From Corallococcus coralloides DSM 2259 (GTDB taxonomy: Bacteria > Myxococcota > Myxococcia > Myxococcales > Myxococcaceae): a stretch of DNA of 64,000 nt. Made by a program: the position numbers and the translations under genes. Below are positions 39,729 through 49,059 of the stretch, piece after piece. Under the pieces are notes generated by a model. It saw only the letters and a program-made list of their open reading frames with translations, was not told the DNA's origin and searched no databases. The DNA is taken from positions 6,856,328 through 6,920,327 of the forward strand of contig NC_017030.1 of NCBI RefSeq assembly GCF_000255295.1, read 5' to 3'. Within the stretch, counting starts at the first letter, position 1, and the number at the start of each line of letters is the position of its first letter.

Positions 39729-41501
39729 ATGTCGCTCGCCGTCCACTACCGCGTCGCCATGCCTCGCCCGCATGCGCACCTGTTCGAGGTGGAGGCGAGC
39801 TTCCCCGCCGGGCCTGAGGTGCTCGACGCGGTGATGCCGGTGTGGACGCCGGGCAGCTACCTGGTGCGCGAGTACGCCCGCCAGGTGCAGGACGTCACCG
39901 CGCGGGGCCCGGACGGCCAGCCCCTGCCGGTGCGCCGCGTGGACAAGCGCACCTGGCGCGTGGACGCGAGGGGACAGGCCGTCACCCTGTGCTACCGCGT
40001 CTACGCGAACGAGCTGTCGGTGCGCACCAGCCACCTGGATGGCAGCCACGCCTACTTCAACGGCGCCACCGTGTTCCTCTACACGGAAGGCACGCGCTCC
40101 CTGCCCCACCATGTCACCGTGGACGCGCCGCAGGGCTGGCGCACGTTCTGCGCGCTGGACTCGGAAGGGGCCACCTTCCACGCGCCGGACTACGACACGC
40201 TCGTGGACAGCCCCTTCGAGGTAGGCCCGCACACGCCGCTCACCTTCACCGTCGTGGGCGTGCCGCACGAAGTGGTGGTGTGGGGCGACAGCGTGCCGGA
40301 CGCGGACCGGCTGTGCGCGGACATGCAGCGCATCTGCGAGGCCCAGGCGCGCATGTACGAAGGCCTGCCGCTCAAGCGCTATCTGTTCCTCGTCTACCTC
40401 ACCGACAAGGGCCGCGGCGGGCTGGAACACCAGGCCTCCACCGCGCTGCTCTTTCCGCGCACGGGCCTGTCCTCGCACCGGGGCTGGGAGGACTTCCTCA
40501 CCCTGGTGGCGCACGAGTACTTCCACCTCTGGAACATCAAGCGGGTGAAGCCTCGCGCGCTGGTGCCGTTCGACTACTCGCAGGAGAACTACACCACGCT
40601 CTTGTGGGCCTTCGAGGGCGGCACCGCCTACTACGACAACCTCTTCGTGCGCCGCGCGGGCCTGATGTCCCCCACGCGCTACCTGGCCCGGCTGGGGGAG
40701 ACCTTCTCCCTGCTGCACTCCACGCCGGGCCGCCGCGTGCAGACGCTCACGGAGGCGTCGCTCGTCAGCTGGGTGAAGCACTACCGCCCGGACGAGCACT
40801 CCACCAACAGCGCCATCTCCTACTACCTGAAGGGGGAGGTGGTGTGCGCGCTGCTGGACCTGGAGGTGCGCCGCGCCACCCGCGACGCGAAGTGCCTGGA
40901 TGATGTCATGCGGTTGCTGTGGCAACGCCATGGCGACGGCTCCGGCGTCCCCGAGGACGGCGTGGAGCGGGCCGCGAGCGAAGTCGCCGGCGTGGACCTG
41001 ACGCCCTTCTTCGACCGGGCGGTGCGCTCCACGGAGGACCTGGACTACGGCGTCTTCGCGCACGTGGGGCTGGAGGTGTCCTTCCGCGTGCGGGAGGCCC
41101 CCAACGACAAGGGCGGCACGCCGCCGCGCCTCAAGGGTGAGCCCAAGCCCAAGGGCTGGCTGGGCGTCACCGTGCGCGGCTCCTCGACGCTGTCCACCGT
41201 ACCGGAGGGCACGCCCGCGCTGGACGCGGGCCTGTATCCGGAGGACGACGTGGTGGCGCTGGACGGCTGGCGCGTGGACGGCGCGGGGCTCATCGCCCGC
41301 TGCGAGGACAAGCGCCCCGGCGACACCGTGCGGGTGACGCTGTTCCGCCGCGACCGCCTGATGGAGGTGCCGGTCGTCCTGGGCCAGAAGCCCGCGGACG
41401 CCGCGTGGCTGCAGCGCGTGGAGCGCCCCACGGACGCGCAGAAGGCCGCGTTCCAGGCGTGGCTGGGCTCCCCCTGGGACGAGACTCCCGGCCCGGCATA
41501 G
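39729..41501 (+). CDS. M61-family aminopeptidase with PDZ domain
   Basis: A 590-residue zinc peptidase of the glycyl aminopeptidase family. Motif VAHEYFHLWNIKR gives the HExxH zinc site, and the second Glu is in LLWAFEGGTAYY. An N-terminal beta domain (TPGSYLVREYARQVQ) is typical of M61. A C-terminal PDZ domain (KGWLGVTVRGSS, VVALDGWRVDG) binds peptide ends. There is no signal peptide visible. It starts 36 bases after the RsmB-like gene and may be cotranscribed. Confidence 0.92.
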   Translation: MSLAVHYRVAMPRPHAHLFEVEASFPAGPEVLDAVMPVWTPGSYLVREYARQVQDVTARGPDGQPLPVRRVDKRTWRVDARGQAVTLCYRVYANELSVRTSHLDGSHAYFNGATVFLYTEGTRSLPHHVTVDAPQGWRTFCALDSEGATFHAPDYDTLVDSPFEVGPHTPLTFTVVGVPHEVVVWGDSVPDADRLCADMQRICEAQARMYEGLPLKRYLFLVYLTDKGRGGLEHQASTALLFPRTGLSSHRGWEDFLTLVAHEYFHLWNIKRVKPRALVPFDYSQENYTTLLWAFEGGTAYYDNLFVRRAGLMSPTRYLARLGETFSLLHSTPGRRVQTLTEASLVSWVKHYRPDEHSTNSAISYYLKGEVVCALLDLEVRRATRDAKCLDDVMRLLWQRHGDGSGVPEDGVERAASEVAGVDLTPFFDRAVRSTEDLDYGVFAHVGLEVSFRVREAPNDKGGTPPRLKGEPKPKGWLGVTVRGSSTLSTVPEGTPALDAGLYPEDDVVALDGWRVDGAGLIARCEDKRPGDTVRVTLFRRDRLMEVPVVLGQKPADAAWLQRVERPTDAQKAAFQAWLGSPWDETPGPA

Positions 41502-41514
41502 GCTCACGGGCCGT

Positions 41515-42939
41515 ATGGCCCCTTCCCTTCCTGCCCCTCCCTCCTGCTCGGGACACCCGGGCGCCGCCGCCGGCTGGCGCTGCGAGCACTGCGAGGCCCT
41601 GCTGTGCCCCGCGTGCGTGGAGACCCGTCGCATGGGCACGGTGGAGTACACCGTCTGCGTCCGGTGCGGAGGCACGGCGAACGTGCTCTTGCGTCACCGC
41701 TCCCAGCGCGCCCTCCGGACCCGCCTGCTGGACGCGCTGCGCTTTCCCTTCACCCTTCCGGGCCTGCAGACGCTCCTGGCCGTCAGCCTGATGCTGACCG
41801 TGCTGCGCGTGCTCGGGATGGGCGTGCGCATCCTCGTGCTGCTGCCCATGGCGATAGGGCTGGGCATCTTCTGGTCCGCGTTCTTCGCGCTGGTGCGCGG
41901 CGCGGCGCGGGGCGACGCGGATCCGGAGAGCCCCGGCTTCACCAGCATCGTCCAGGACAACATCGTGCCGGGCCTGCGCGGCCTGGGCGTCACCGTGGGC
42001 GTCTTCGCGCCCGCGCTCGCTCGAGCCTGGCACCTGCTGCCCTCCGCCTCCGCGTTCGACAACATCGGGCGGGTCATGCTCTTGCAACAGACCCTGTGGG
42101 AGCCCGTCGTGCGCGGGGACCTGCTCTTCTGGGGGCTCGTCGGACTGGGACTCCTGTGGCTGCCCTGGGCGCTGCTGCTGGCCGCCACGTCGCAGTCGGT
42201 GTTCGCCGCCTTGAATCCGTTGCGCACGCTCTGGTGTCTGCGGACGGTGGGGAGCGACGCGGGGTGGGTGACGGGCGTGTGCGTGCCGCTGGCGTTCGTC
42301 CACGCCGGGATGCACTTGGCCGCGGCGTGGGTGTTCTACCTGCCCGTGCCCTTCTTCTCCGCGTGGGTCGCGGAGGCGCTCACGTGCCTGGTGCCCTTCG
42401 CCACCGCGAGCCTGCTGGGGCTCGTGCTGTACGTGCACGGGGACGCGATGGGTTACCTGCCCGCGCGAGACTTCCTGGAGCCCACGCTGGGCGACACCGC
42501 GCCCCAGCGCGCGCCCGTGCCCCTGCGCGAGTCCCCGGTGCCCGAAGCCCCCGCGCCCGACGCCCCCGGAGTCGAAGCGCAGGTCGCCGAGCTGGGCGCG
42601 GCGGTGGCGGCGCGCGACGTGGCGAAGGCGCTCGCGCTGTATGGCGCGCTCCACGTTCTGCCCCGCCTGAAGCTTTTGCCTTCACACCATCTGTTCATTG
42701 GCCAGGCCGCGGCAGTGGAAGGAGATTTCCCACTGTCGGTCAAAGCGTTGGAAGCCGCGGCGGACACGGCGCCGGATGAACCCACCGCGCCCCGCGCGCT
42801 GGTGCTGCTGGCGCGCGTGCAGGGGGAGAAGTTGGGAAACACAGTGCGCGCGGAGGAGATCTACCGGTACATCGTGCATCGTTATCCGGACACGGAGGCC
42901 GCACGTTTTGCCCATGCGCGGCTGCCCCCCGCCGCTTGA
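41515..42939 (+). CDS. Zinc-finger and multi-pass membrane protein with TPR-like tail
   Basis: A 474-residue protein. It begins with a B-box-like Cys/His finger (CSGHPG, CEHCEALLCPAC, CVRCGG). About five to six membrane helices follow at 70-330 in a Yip1-like arrangement. The cytoplasmic tail (about 355-474) is helical with TPR-like pattern (AVAARDVAKALALYGALHVLP, HHLFIGQAAAVEGDF, RAEEIYRYIVHRYPDTEAA). This layout is common in myxobacterial proteins of unknown role. It lies 13 bases after the M61 gene, on the same strand. Confidence 0.75.
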   Translation: MAPSLPAPPSCSGHPGAAAGWRCEHCEALLCPACVETRRMGTVEYTVCVRCGGTANVLLRHRSQRALRTRLLDALRFPFTLPGLQTLLAVSLMLTVLRVLGMGVRILVLLPMAIGLGIFWSAFFALVRGAARGDADPESPGFTSIVQDNIVPGLRGLGVTVGVFAPALARAWHLLPSASAFDNIGRVMLLQQTLWEPVVRGDLLFWGLVGLGLLWLPWALLLAATSQSVFAALNPLRTLWCLRTVGSDAGWVTGVCVPLAFVHAGMHLAAAWVFYLPVPFFSAWVAEALTCLVPFATASLLGLVLYVHGDAMGYLPARDFLEPTLGDTAPQRAPVPLRESPVPEAPAPDAPGVEAQVAELGAAVAARDVAKALALYGALHVLPRLKLLPSHHLFIGQAAAVEGDFPLSVKALEAAADTAPDEPTAPRALVLLARVQGEKLGNTVRAEEIYRYIVHRYPDTEAARFAHARLPPAA

Positions 42940-43006
42940 GCCACGCATTGCAGCACCCGTCCCCCGGTACCAGATTCCGTGCATGGGACGGGTTGGGGGC
43001 GTGGGG

Positions 43007-43396
43007 ATGGGGACGAAGTGGAAGCGGTATGGTTGGTTGGGGCTCCTCGCGAGCGTGCTGGTGACGGGCTGTGATGATGCCCCCAGCGCGAACCGGCACG
43101 AGGACACCTGCGCGGAGCCGATGTCGCTGCGCGTGGAGGTGATGTCGTCGGACGGCGCGTACATCCAGGGCGCGTCCGTGACGGCCACCAACCTGGAGAG
43201 CAACGTCAGCATCACCGGCGTGACGGATGACCGGGGCATCACCACGGCCATCAACGAAACGCTCGCGCCCAGCCCCATCCGCGTGGTGGCCACGGCGGGC
43301 TCGCACGTGACACGCGCGGAGCGCGTGGAGTGGGCCTGTGACGAGTGCCACTGCACGCCTGTTCCCGACACGGTGACGCTCAAGCTCCAGGATTGA
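43007..43396 (+). CDS. Small lipoprotein with Ig-like fold
   Basis: A 129-residue lipoprotein with signal peptide and lipobox LVTGC. The mature part has a carboxypeptidase-regulatory-like pattern (YIQGASVTATNLESNVSITGVTDDRGITT) and cysteines near the end (CDECHC). The start at 43007 has GGGG nearby; 43007 is preferred over 43483-type internal starts and over the ATG at 42983, which would add eight Gly-rich residues. Function unknown, probably envelope. Confidence 0.65.
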   Translation: MGTKWKRYGWLGLLASVLVTGCDDAPSANRHEDTCAEPMSLRVEVMSSDGAYIQGASVTATNLESNVSITGVTDDRGITTAINETLAPSPIRVVATAGSHVTRAERVEWACDECHCTPVPDTVTLKLQD

Positions 43397-43676
43397 GCCG
43401 GAAGACCCGTCAGTGAGGGCCGGCGGACGCGGAAAATCCGCCGCGTCATGCCGTGGGGCGGTTGTGCACACCCACCTGCGCGCGGTACCACTTACGCCAT
43501 GCGTCAAACCCGCATGCGCGCCTCCGCGTCGGTCCGGCTCTCCCACAGCCTTGCCGCACGCCCGTCTGGCCTGACGGCGTGCGAGCGGGCGTGTTGTCGC
43601 GGCACTGGTGCTCCCCCACTCCAGTAAGCCGTGCAACCGCGCTACCCGCCGGGTAGGCAATCCCGAAGGTCCCCCC
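43397..43676. other. Gap before the RNase HII gene
   Basis: No gene is supported in these 280 bp. A small hairpin (GGCGGA with TCCGCC, 43422-43442) follows the lipoprotein gene and could be a weak terminator. The remainder should hold the promoter of the RNase HII gene but no consensus was recognised. Confidence 0.5.
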
Positions 43677-44555
43677 ATGTCCGCAGAAAGTGTGCAGGCG
43701 CTGCTCGAATGCTCGGTCACCGAGCTGACCGGGCGGTTCGTCACCCAGGCGCAGCCCATCCCCCAGGGTCTGCTGGAAGCGCTGGAAGCAGATCCCCGTC
43801 AGGGCGCGCAGACGCTCGCGCGCAAGTTGCGCTCGCGGCAGGAGAAGAACCGGGCGGAGGGGCAGCGGCTGCGGCACCTGCTGAAGTTCGAAACGGAGCT
43901 GTGGGAGCAGGGCCTGCTGAAGGTCGCGGGCGTGGACGAGGCGGGCATGGCGCCGCTCGCGGGCCCCGTCGTCGCGGCGGCGGCCATCCTGCCCCGGGGC
44001 TACAAGCTCAAGGGGCTGGACGACTCGAAGAAGATCCTGGACCCGGACAAGCGCGAGGCGCTGGCGGAAGCGCTCAAGCGGGACGTGGTGGCGTGGGCGG
44101 TGGGCCGGGCGGAGGTGGAGGAGATTGATCAGCTCAACATCTACCACGCGGGCCTGCTGGCCATGCGGCGCGCGGTGGAGGGATTGGGGCTGACGCCGGA
44201 CTACGTGCTGGTGGACGCGCGCACGATTCCCCAGTGCCCGGCTCCGCAGCGCGGCATCATCAAGGGGGACTCGCTGTCGCTGAGCATCGCGGCGGCGTCC
44301 GTGCTGGCGAAGACGACGCGCGACCGGCTGATGGCCCAGTTGGATGCGCAATATCCCGGCTACGGCCTGGCGGCGCACAAGGGCTACCCCACCGCGCAGC
44401 ATGTGCAGGCCATCCAGGCCCTGGGCGTGCTGCCCATCCACCGCCGGAGCTTCGGTCCGGTGCGCGAGGCGCTCGGACTGGCGCAGCCCTCCGGGCCCGT
44501 CCCGATGCAATCGGAGCTGTTCGCCGCTACTCCTGCCCCGATGGCGAAGCGATGA
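43677..44555 (+). CDS. rnhB: Ribonuclease HII with altered GRG motif
   Basis: A 292-residue enzyme that cuts RNA in RNA-DNA hybrids and at single ribonucleotides in DNA. The four acidic catalytic residues are present: DE in [13 protein letters not shown] in [10 protein letters not shown] and D in LAKTTRD. The usual GRG of GVDEVGRGPL reads GMA here. An N-terminal helical extension of about 80 residues ([25 protein letters not shown]) is unusual; the family is normally about 200 residues. Its stop overlaps the ATG of the DUF2325 gene. AAGG precedes the ATG. Confidence 0.88.
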   Translation: MSAESVQALLECSVTELTGRFVTQAQPIPQGLLEALEADPRQGAQTLARKLRSRQEKNRAEGQRLRHLLKFETELWEQGLLKVAGVDEAGMAPLAGPVVAAAAILPRGYKLKGLDDSKKILDPDKREALAEALKRDVVAWAVGRAEVEEIDQLNIYHAGLLAMRRAVEGLGLTPDYVLVDARTIPQCPAPQRGIIKGDSLSLSIAAASVLAKTTRDRLMAQLDAQYPGYGLAAHKGYPTAQHVQAIQALGVLPIHRRSFGPVREALGLAQPSGPVPMQSELFAATPAPMAKR

Positions 44556-45187
44556 GCGCGGACAGGGACATCGACGGGTGGTTGGCGGAGCGGGGCGTCA
44601 CGCTGATGGACGCGCGTGCGCGGGCGAGGGGCGTGCTGGAGGAGGCAGGCCTCACGCGGCCGGGCAAGGCGCGGATGAGCGAGCCCAAGCTCCTGCGAGC
44701 GGCCGAGGTGCTGTCCGAGCGCTTCTTCCAGGTGTGCGCGGATCCCGGCTGCATCCAGGTGGCGTCGGCGAGCGGCCGGGAGCCCCTGCGCGTGGAGCCC
44801 CGGAGCCACTGCGCGCGGTGCGGCGGTTCCGCCAACCGGCGCGCGGAGGTGGCGTTCCTGGAGATGTGCCATCAGCGCGGCGTCCAGCGCGTGGTGGTGG
44901 TGGGCGGCTCGCCCGCGGTGCGTGAGGAGTTGGAGGCGAAGCTGAGCGGCCCCATCTCCCTGCGCATGGTGGACGGCACGGAGCGCCGCACGGCGGACCG
45001 CGCGAAGAGCGACCTGGAGTGGGCGGACCTGGTGCTGGTGTGGGGCGCCACGGAGCTGCACCACAAGGTGTCCACCCACTACACGCACCTGGCGTCCTCG
45101 CATCATCGCAAGGTCGTGCACGTGGTGCGCCGGGGCGTGGCCGCGCTGCTGGACGAAGCCATGATCCATTTGCAGCGCGCGCGCTAG
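44552..45187 (+). CDS. DUF2325-domain protein
   Basis: A 211-residue protein. An N-terminal part with Cys pairs (CADPGCIQ and CARCGG) can bind zinc. The C-terminal 95 residues have the DUF2325 pattern: [34 protein letters not shown] and [15 protein letters not shown]. The ATG lies within ATGA of the rnhB stop, which shows coupling. DUF2325 is thought to act in signalling or nucleotide binding but no reaction is known. Assignment rests on pattern only. Confidence 0.75.
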   Translation: MSADRDIDGWLAERGVTLMDARARARGVLEEAGLTRPGKARMSEPKLLRAAEVLSERFFQVCADPGCIQVASASGREPLRVEPRSHCARCGGSANRRAEVAFLEMCHQRGVQRVVVVGGSPAVREELEAKLSGPISLRMVDGTERRTADRAKSDLEWADLVLVWGATELHHKVSTHYTHLASSHHRKVVHVVRRGVAALLDEAMIHLQRAR

Positions 45188-45268
45188 GAAGCAAGGCGCA
45201 CCTCGGAAGGAGGCTCCCGCTTCTGGCGCCTCCCCGTGCCGATTCGCATGTTGCCGGCAGGAGGCCGC

Positions 45269-46168
45269 ATGCGAAGGAAGACACAGACATCCCGGGCAAG
45301 GACAGGCAAGGCCCGCAAGCGGAAGGCCCCCGCCGGCTACAGCCGGGCAGAGGTGCCGAGCCTCCCGTTGAAGGGCTACACGCTGCCCGCGGTGGACCTG
45401 GAGCGCGGCTCGCGGGGGACGGCGGTGGAACAACTCCAGACCGCGCTGGTGAAGCTGGGCCACATGACCCAGGAGCAGATGGACACGGGCCCTGGCACCT
45501 TCGGCGCCCGGACGGAGGGCTCGCTCAAGAAGTTCCAGAAGGCGCACGGCGTGGATGCCATTGGCGTCTATGGCCCCAAGACGCGCGCGGCGTTCGAGTC
45601 ACTGGGCGCGACCCTGGATGACGCGGAGACGCCCCCTACCCCGGCGCCCGCGGGGCTCCGCGCGAAGATCGTCGCGGAGGGACTGTGGGGGGCCGCCAAC
45701 CAGGACCAGATCCACTACGCGCAGATCCGCCCGATTGATGGCATCCGGCTGCGCCACAAGCTGCCGCTCAACATCGACTGCTCGGGCTTCGTGACGCTTT
45801 GCTACAAGTGGGCGGGCGCTCCCGACCCCAATGGCAACCGCTACAGCGGCGCGGGATACACCGGCACGCTGGATGCCCACATGCTTCACATTCCGTTGTC
45901 CCAGGTCCAGCCAGGGGACCTCTGCCTCTGGCAGGGCAAGCATGTGTCGTTGGTCATCCAGGGCGGCGTGGATCCCCTGCTCATCTCCCACGGCTCGGAA
46001 GCCGGCCCCTATGAGGTTCGAACGTCGGCCCAGAAGAAGTGGTACCCGGCGGGGACGCGCCTCATCTGGCTCACCTCTCCCCAGGGAGCGAAGACAGGAG
46101 CGCGGAGGCCGCTCAGCCGAGAGGACAAGATGCGCGGAGATCCTCCCGCGGAGGAAGGACTCTTCTGA
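45269..46168 (+). CDS. Peptidoglycan-binding NlpC/P60-like hydrolase
   Basis: A 299-residue protein. A very basic N-terminus (RRKTQTSRARTGKARKRK) precedes a peptidoglycan-binding domain at about 45-110 (GSRGTAVEQLQTALVKLG, FGARTEGSLKKFQKAHG). The catalytic domain has Cys in LNIDCSGFVTLCYK, His in GKHVSLVIQ and HGSEAG after it, a NlpC/P60 triad pattern. There is no classical signal peptide. The start at 45269 has AGGAGG; the GTG at 45236 would add 11 residues. It could be a cell-wall amidase or an effector. Confidence 0.82.
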   Translation: MRRKTQTSRARTGKARKRKAPAGYSRAEVPSLPLKGYTLPAVDLERGSRGTAVEQLQTALVKLGHMTQEQMDTGPGTFGARTEGSLKKFQKAHGVDAIGVYGPKTRAAFESLGATLDDAETPPTPAPAGLRAKIVAEGLWGAANQDQIHYAQIRPIDGIRLRHKLPLNIDCSGFVTLCYKWAGAPDPNGNRYSGAGYTGTLDAHMLHIPLSQVQPGDLCLWQGKHVSLVIQGGVDPLLISHGSEAGPYEVRTSAQKKWYPAGTRLIWLTSPQGAKTGARRPLSREDKMRGDPPAEEGLF

Positions 46169-46222
46169 GAGCGTGAAAGACGCCATGATGGACGCCTGGA
46201 ATCGCGAACCCAGGAGTCCTGC

Positions 46223-47107
46223 GTGCGAAGCCTCTCATTCCGGCTCACCTGTCTCGTCCCGGCGCTTGTCATGCTGGGCGGTTGTGAGCGTCAGGAGAAG
46301 CCCCCCGCGCCCTCGCGGCCCAAGCCTGCTCCGGTCAAGGCCAGCACGCCCGCGCCCGCCACGCCCTCGCGGAGCACCACCGAGCAGGAGCTGCGCGAGC
46401 GGCTGCGGTGCGAGGCGCTCCTGGGCTTCAGCGGGCTGTTGGCGGGCCAGCAGGAGTACTTCTGGGAGAAGGACGCCTGGACTACGGACGTCACGCGACT
46501 CCCCACCCCTGCGGCGTGCGCGGATGGCAGCCGCGTGCCCGTACCGGACGCCACCTGGCTCGCGGGTTGCCACTTCCGCTATGCGGTCTCGGTATCCGGC
46601 TCGACGCCCGACGACAGCACCTTCAGCGTGCGCGCGGTGGGCGAGGGCGGACTCGCCGAAGGACTCACGTACTCCATGACGCACGGGTACGCGGACAGGA
46701 AGCCCGTGCGAGTGTGGCCCTCGGAGCTCGTCCTCGAGGAGTGCCATGGCGTGCGCAGGCCGGAGGGGACGCCCCTGCCCGCCCCGCTGTGCGAGGGCGC
46801 CTTCAACCTGAAGTCGCTCTTCACGGCGCAGAAGTCGTACCTCGGCGAGAAGGATCGCTACTCGGAGAGCGCCGCCCAGGTGGGCTTCCTTCCGGAGCCC
46901 TGCCTCGACGGCTCCCGAGCGCCGGTGCCCGATGACACGTGGATCGGGGGCTGTCGCTTCATCTACCGCGCCGAGGTCTCAGGCACGGCGCCGGAGCAGA
47001 CCTTCCTCCTCACCGCGCGCGGAATGAAGGGCCCCGTGGTGGAACAGAAGCTGACGCTGGACTCCCAATACACCTGGAGCCCAGCGGATCCCGGCTGCGC
47101 GCCCTGA
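46223..47107 (+). CDS. Lipoprotein with two pilin-like repeats
   Basis: A 294-residue lipoprotein with a signal peptide and lipobox LGGC, then a Pro/Ala-rich linker. Two homologous halves of about 110 residues follow. Each starts with a cysteine and AxQxxYxxEKDxxxxxx pattern (GQQEYFWEKDAWTTDV and AQKSYLGEKDRYSESA), has a P/AxCxDGSRxPVPDxTW strand, then CxFxY. That pattern matches the C-terminal half of myxobacterial type IV pilin-like proteins without the hydrophobic pilin helix. The GTG start follows CAGGAG. Function unknown. Confidence 0.68.
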   Translation: MRSLSFRLTCLVPALVMLGGCERQEKPPAPSRPKPAPVKASTPAPATPSRSTTEQELRERLRCEALLGFSGLLAGQQEYFWEKDAWTTDVTRLPTPAACADGSRVPVPDATWLAGCHFRYAVSVSGSTPDDSTFSVRAVGEGGLAEGLTYSMTHGYADRKPVRVWPSELVLEECHGVRRPEGTPLPAPLCEGAFNLKSLFTAQKSYLGEKDRYSESAAQVGFLPEPCLDGSRAPVPDDTWIGGCRFIYRAEVSGTAPEQTFLLTARGMKGPVVEQKLTLDSQYTWSPADPGCAP

Positions 47108-47188
47108 CGTGTTGAATCTTTCGTCGCCCGTCACGTAGATGGGAGCCGTGCGGCATCAGGCCCGCACCTCTCGTCGGGGGACAAACGG

Positions 47189-47551
47189 ATGAACAAGAAG
47201 CTCGGAACTGCGGTGTTCATGATGGTGGCATGCGCCTTCGGGCCGATGACGGCCGTCGCGCAGGAGGGCTCGGGCAACATCGATATCACTGGCAATGACG
47301 AGACGGCGACCCACGCCTGTACGCCGGGCAGCACGGTGGAGATCACCGGCACGGACAACACCGTGACGCTGACCGGCGAGTGCAAGAGCGTCACCGTGAA
47401 CGGCACCGACAACAAGGTGAAGGTGGAGGCCACCGGCGCCATCTCCGTGACGGGGAACTCCAACTCCGTCACCTGGAAGCGGGGACTCGGCAAGTCGAAG
47501 CCGAAGATCAGCCGCACCGGCACGGACAACAAGGTCACGCAGGAGAAGTAG
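47189..47551 (+). CDS. DUF3060-domain secreted protein
   Basis: A 120-residue protein with a signal peptide (TAVFMMVACAFGPMTAVAQ). The mature part is a small beta-helix with rungs such as VEITGTDNTVTLTG, VTVNGTDNKVKVEA and ISVTGNSNSVTW, matching DUF3060. DUF3060 proteins are common lipoproteins/periplasmic proteins in actinobacteria and myxobacteria, with no known role. No lipobox is present. It has its own promoter region of about 80 bp. Confidence 0.88.
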   Translation: MNKKLGTAVFMMVACAFGPMTAVAQEGSGNIDITGNDETATHACTPGSTVEITGTDNTVTLTGECKSVTVNGTDNKVKVEATGAISVTGNSNSVTWKRGLGKSKPKISRTGTDNKVTQEK

Positions 47552-47565
47552 CCGTCGGACCCCGA

Positions 47566-47589
47566 GCCCGCTTCGTCATGGAAGCGGGC
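47566..47589. terminator. Hairpin after the DUF3060 gene
   Basis: GCCCGCTTC pairs with GAAGCGGGC around a six-base loop 14 bases after the stop. There is no T tract, so termination would be weak. Confidence 0.5.
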
Positions 47590-47710
47590 GCGGGGATGCC
47601 CCGGGATGGGGCCCGAATTAATCCCATTTAACTCGCCGGCCGGGGCCCCCAGCGCTTTCATCTCCCCATCCGCACGGTGCTGTCGCGCCGTGTAGAGGGG
47701 GAAGTGACAC

Positions 47711-48904
47711 ATGTTTTCTGATGGAATCCGCCGTGCCCTGGGGCCCGTGCTGCGCACCGTCGCGAACGCCGCCGTGGAGAAGGGGGTCGCACCGCCGCTC
47801 CAACCCGCCGCCAAGGCCGTCGCGAACTTCGCCGTGTCCTCGTTCGAGCGCGGCACCTCGCCCAAAGTCGTGCTGAATCCGCCGCCTGTCGTCGTGCAGC
47901 GGCCGCCGGTCGACCTGACGCCGACGCCGAACGTGCAGGGAGATCAGGACATGGCCCCGGGGGAGTGGCTGATCGTCTCCTCCCCGGAGAACGTCTACCT
48001 GCGTCCGGGGCCGAGCGCGGAATCCGGGCAGAGCGTCCTCTTCTACAAGGGAACGAAGCTGCAAGTCGCCACGCCGCCGGACAATGGCCCCGCGGTCCGG
48101 GGCGACTTCGTCTACATCCAGGATGCCAACAGGCAGCAGCAGGGCTGGGTCCGCATGAGCCACACCGCGGAGATGACCGAGGCCGATACCAAGACGTATC
48201 GGGCCAGTCGCAACCAGTCGGACGCCGCGGACGAGTACCAGGGCATCTACGTCAATCAGTTCGACGCCGAGACGCAGGTGGGAGGCGATGGCCGGAACGC
48301 CAACTGCGGCCCCACCGCCACGCTCATGGCGTTTCTCAAGCAGGGGCTCGAAATCCCCTCCATTCCCGGCATTACGCACAACGGCACTGCCGGAGCGGAC
48401 GTGCAGGCCGTGCGCTACTGGGGCAATCGCCTGACCGACACCAACAGCGACGGCGTGACGACCAACCCCCAGGGAGGGACGGAGTACTCGCTGACGACGG
48501 AGAACTCTCAATACACCGGCTTCCAGGACGTGAAGAACGCGGTGACGGCCGCGCGCGGAAGCTGGGCGAAGGTGGACGCGAACTCGGAGAGCATCCAGAA
48601 GGCCATCGAGTCAGGAATGTCGGTGGTCATCTCCGGGAACTTCGTCGAGGCGCCCGCGCAGGGCTCCGAGAATACCGACCCGGTGGTCAAGAGCGACACG
48701 TGGGCGCAAGGTGGCGGTGCCCAGGAGCACCTGGTCGCGGTGGTGGGCATGACGACGGAGGGCAACTTCATCGTGTGCGATCCGGCGGCCTCGGTCCGCA
48801 CGCCCCTCGAGGTCACGCCCGCCGAGCTGGATGCCTTCATGCGCGGCAACGCGGGCGCCATCGGCATCTATGATCCGACGCCCGGGCCGCGCTCGGGGGC
48901 ATAG
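47711..48904 (+). CDS. SH3 and C39-like cysteine peptidase protein
   Basis: A 397-residue protein. Residues 85-150 form an SH3_3-type bacterial domain (VSSPENVYLRPGPSAESGQS, QQGWVRM). The C-terminal 220 residues show a papain-like fold with Cys in NCGPTATLMAFL and His in EHLVAVVGMT, followed by Asp in FIVCDPAAS, like C39-type peptidases. There is no signal peptide, but several proteins of this architecture are exported otherwise. A long run of 55 hydrophobic/basic residues precedes the SH3. Could act on cell wall peptides; inference. Confidence 0.78.
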   Translation: MFSDGIRRALGPVLRTVANAAVEKGVAPPLQPAAKAVANFAVSSFERGTSPKVVLNPPPVVVQRPPVDLTPTPNVQGDQDMAPGEWLIVSSPENVYLRPGPSAESGQSVLFYKGTKLQVATPPDNGPAVRGDFVYIQDANRQQQGWVRMSHTAEMTEADTKTYRASRNQSDAADEYQGIYVNQFDAETQVGGDGRNANCGPTATLMAFLKQGLEIPSIPGITHNGTAGADVQAVRYWGNRLTDTNSDGVTTNPQGGTEYSLTTENSQYTGFQDVKNAVTAARGSWAKVDANSESIQKAIESGMSVVISGNFVEAPAQGSENTDPVVKSDTWAQGGGAQEHLVAVVGMTTEGNFIVCDPAASVRTPLEVTPAELDAFMRGNAGAIGIYDPTPGPRSGA

Positions 48905-49059
48905 CCGACGCTGCGCAGGGATGCCGGGTTTGATTCCCGCCGCCTTCACGCCCAGAAGCCCAGCAGCCTCACAGGCTCCATGGACTTTCACTCCATGGAA
49001 TAGCAGGATATACGGAAAAGTGTTTCTTGTTGGAACCCTTTTCGAAGTGGGGGGCATCC

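Noticed and set aside
38574..41675. 1033-codon open frame on the - strand
   Set aside because: It spans the RsmB-like and M61 genes in antisense. Both sense genes have full catalytic motifs; the antisense product is compositionally abnormal.
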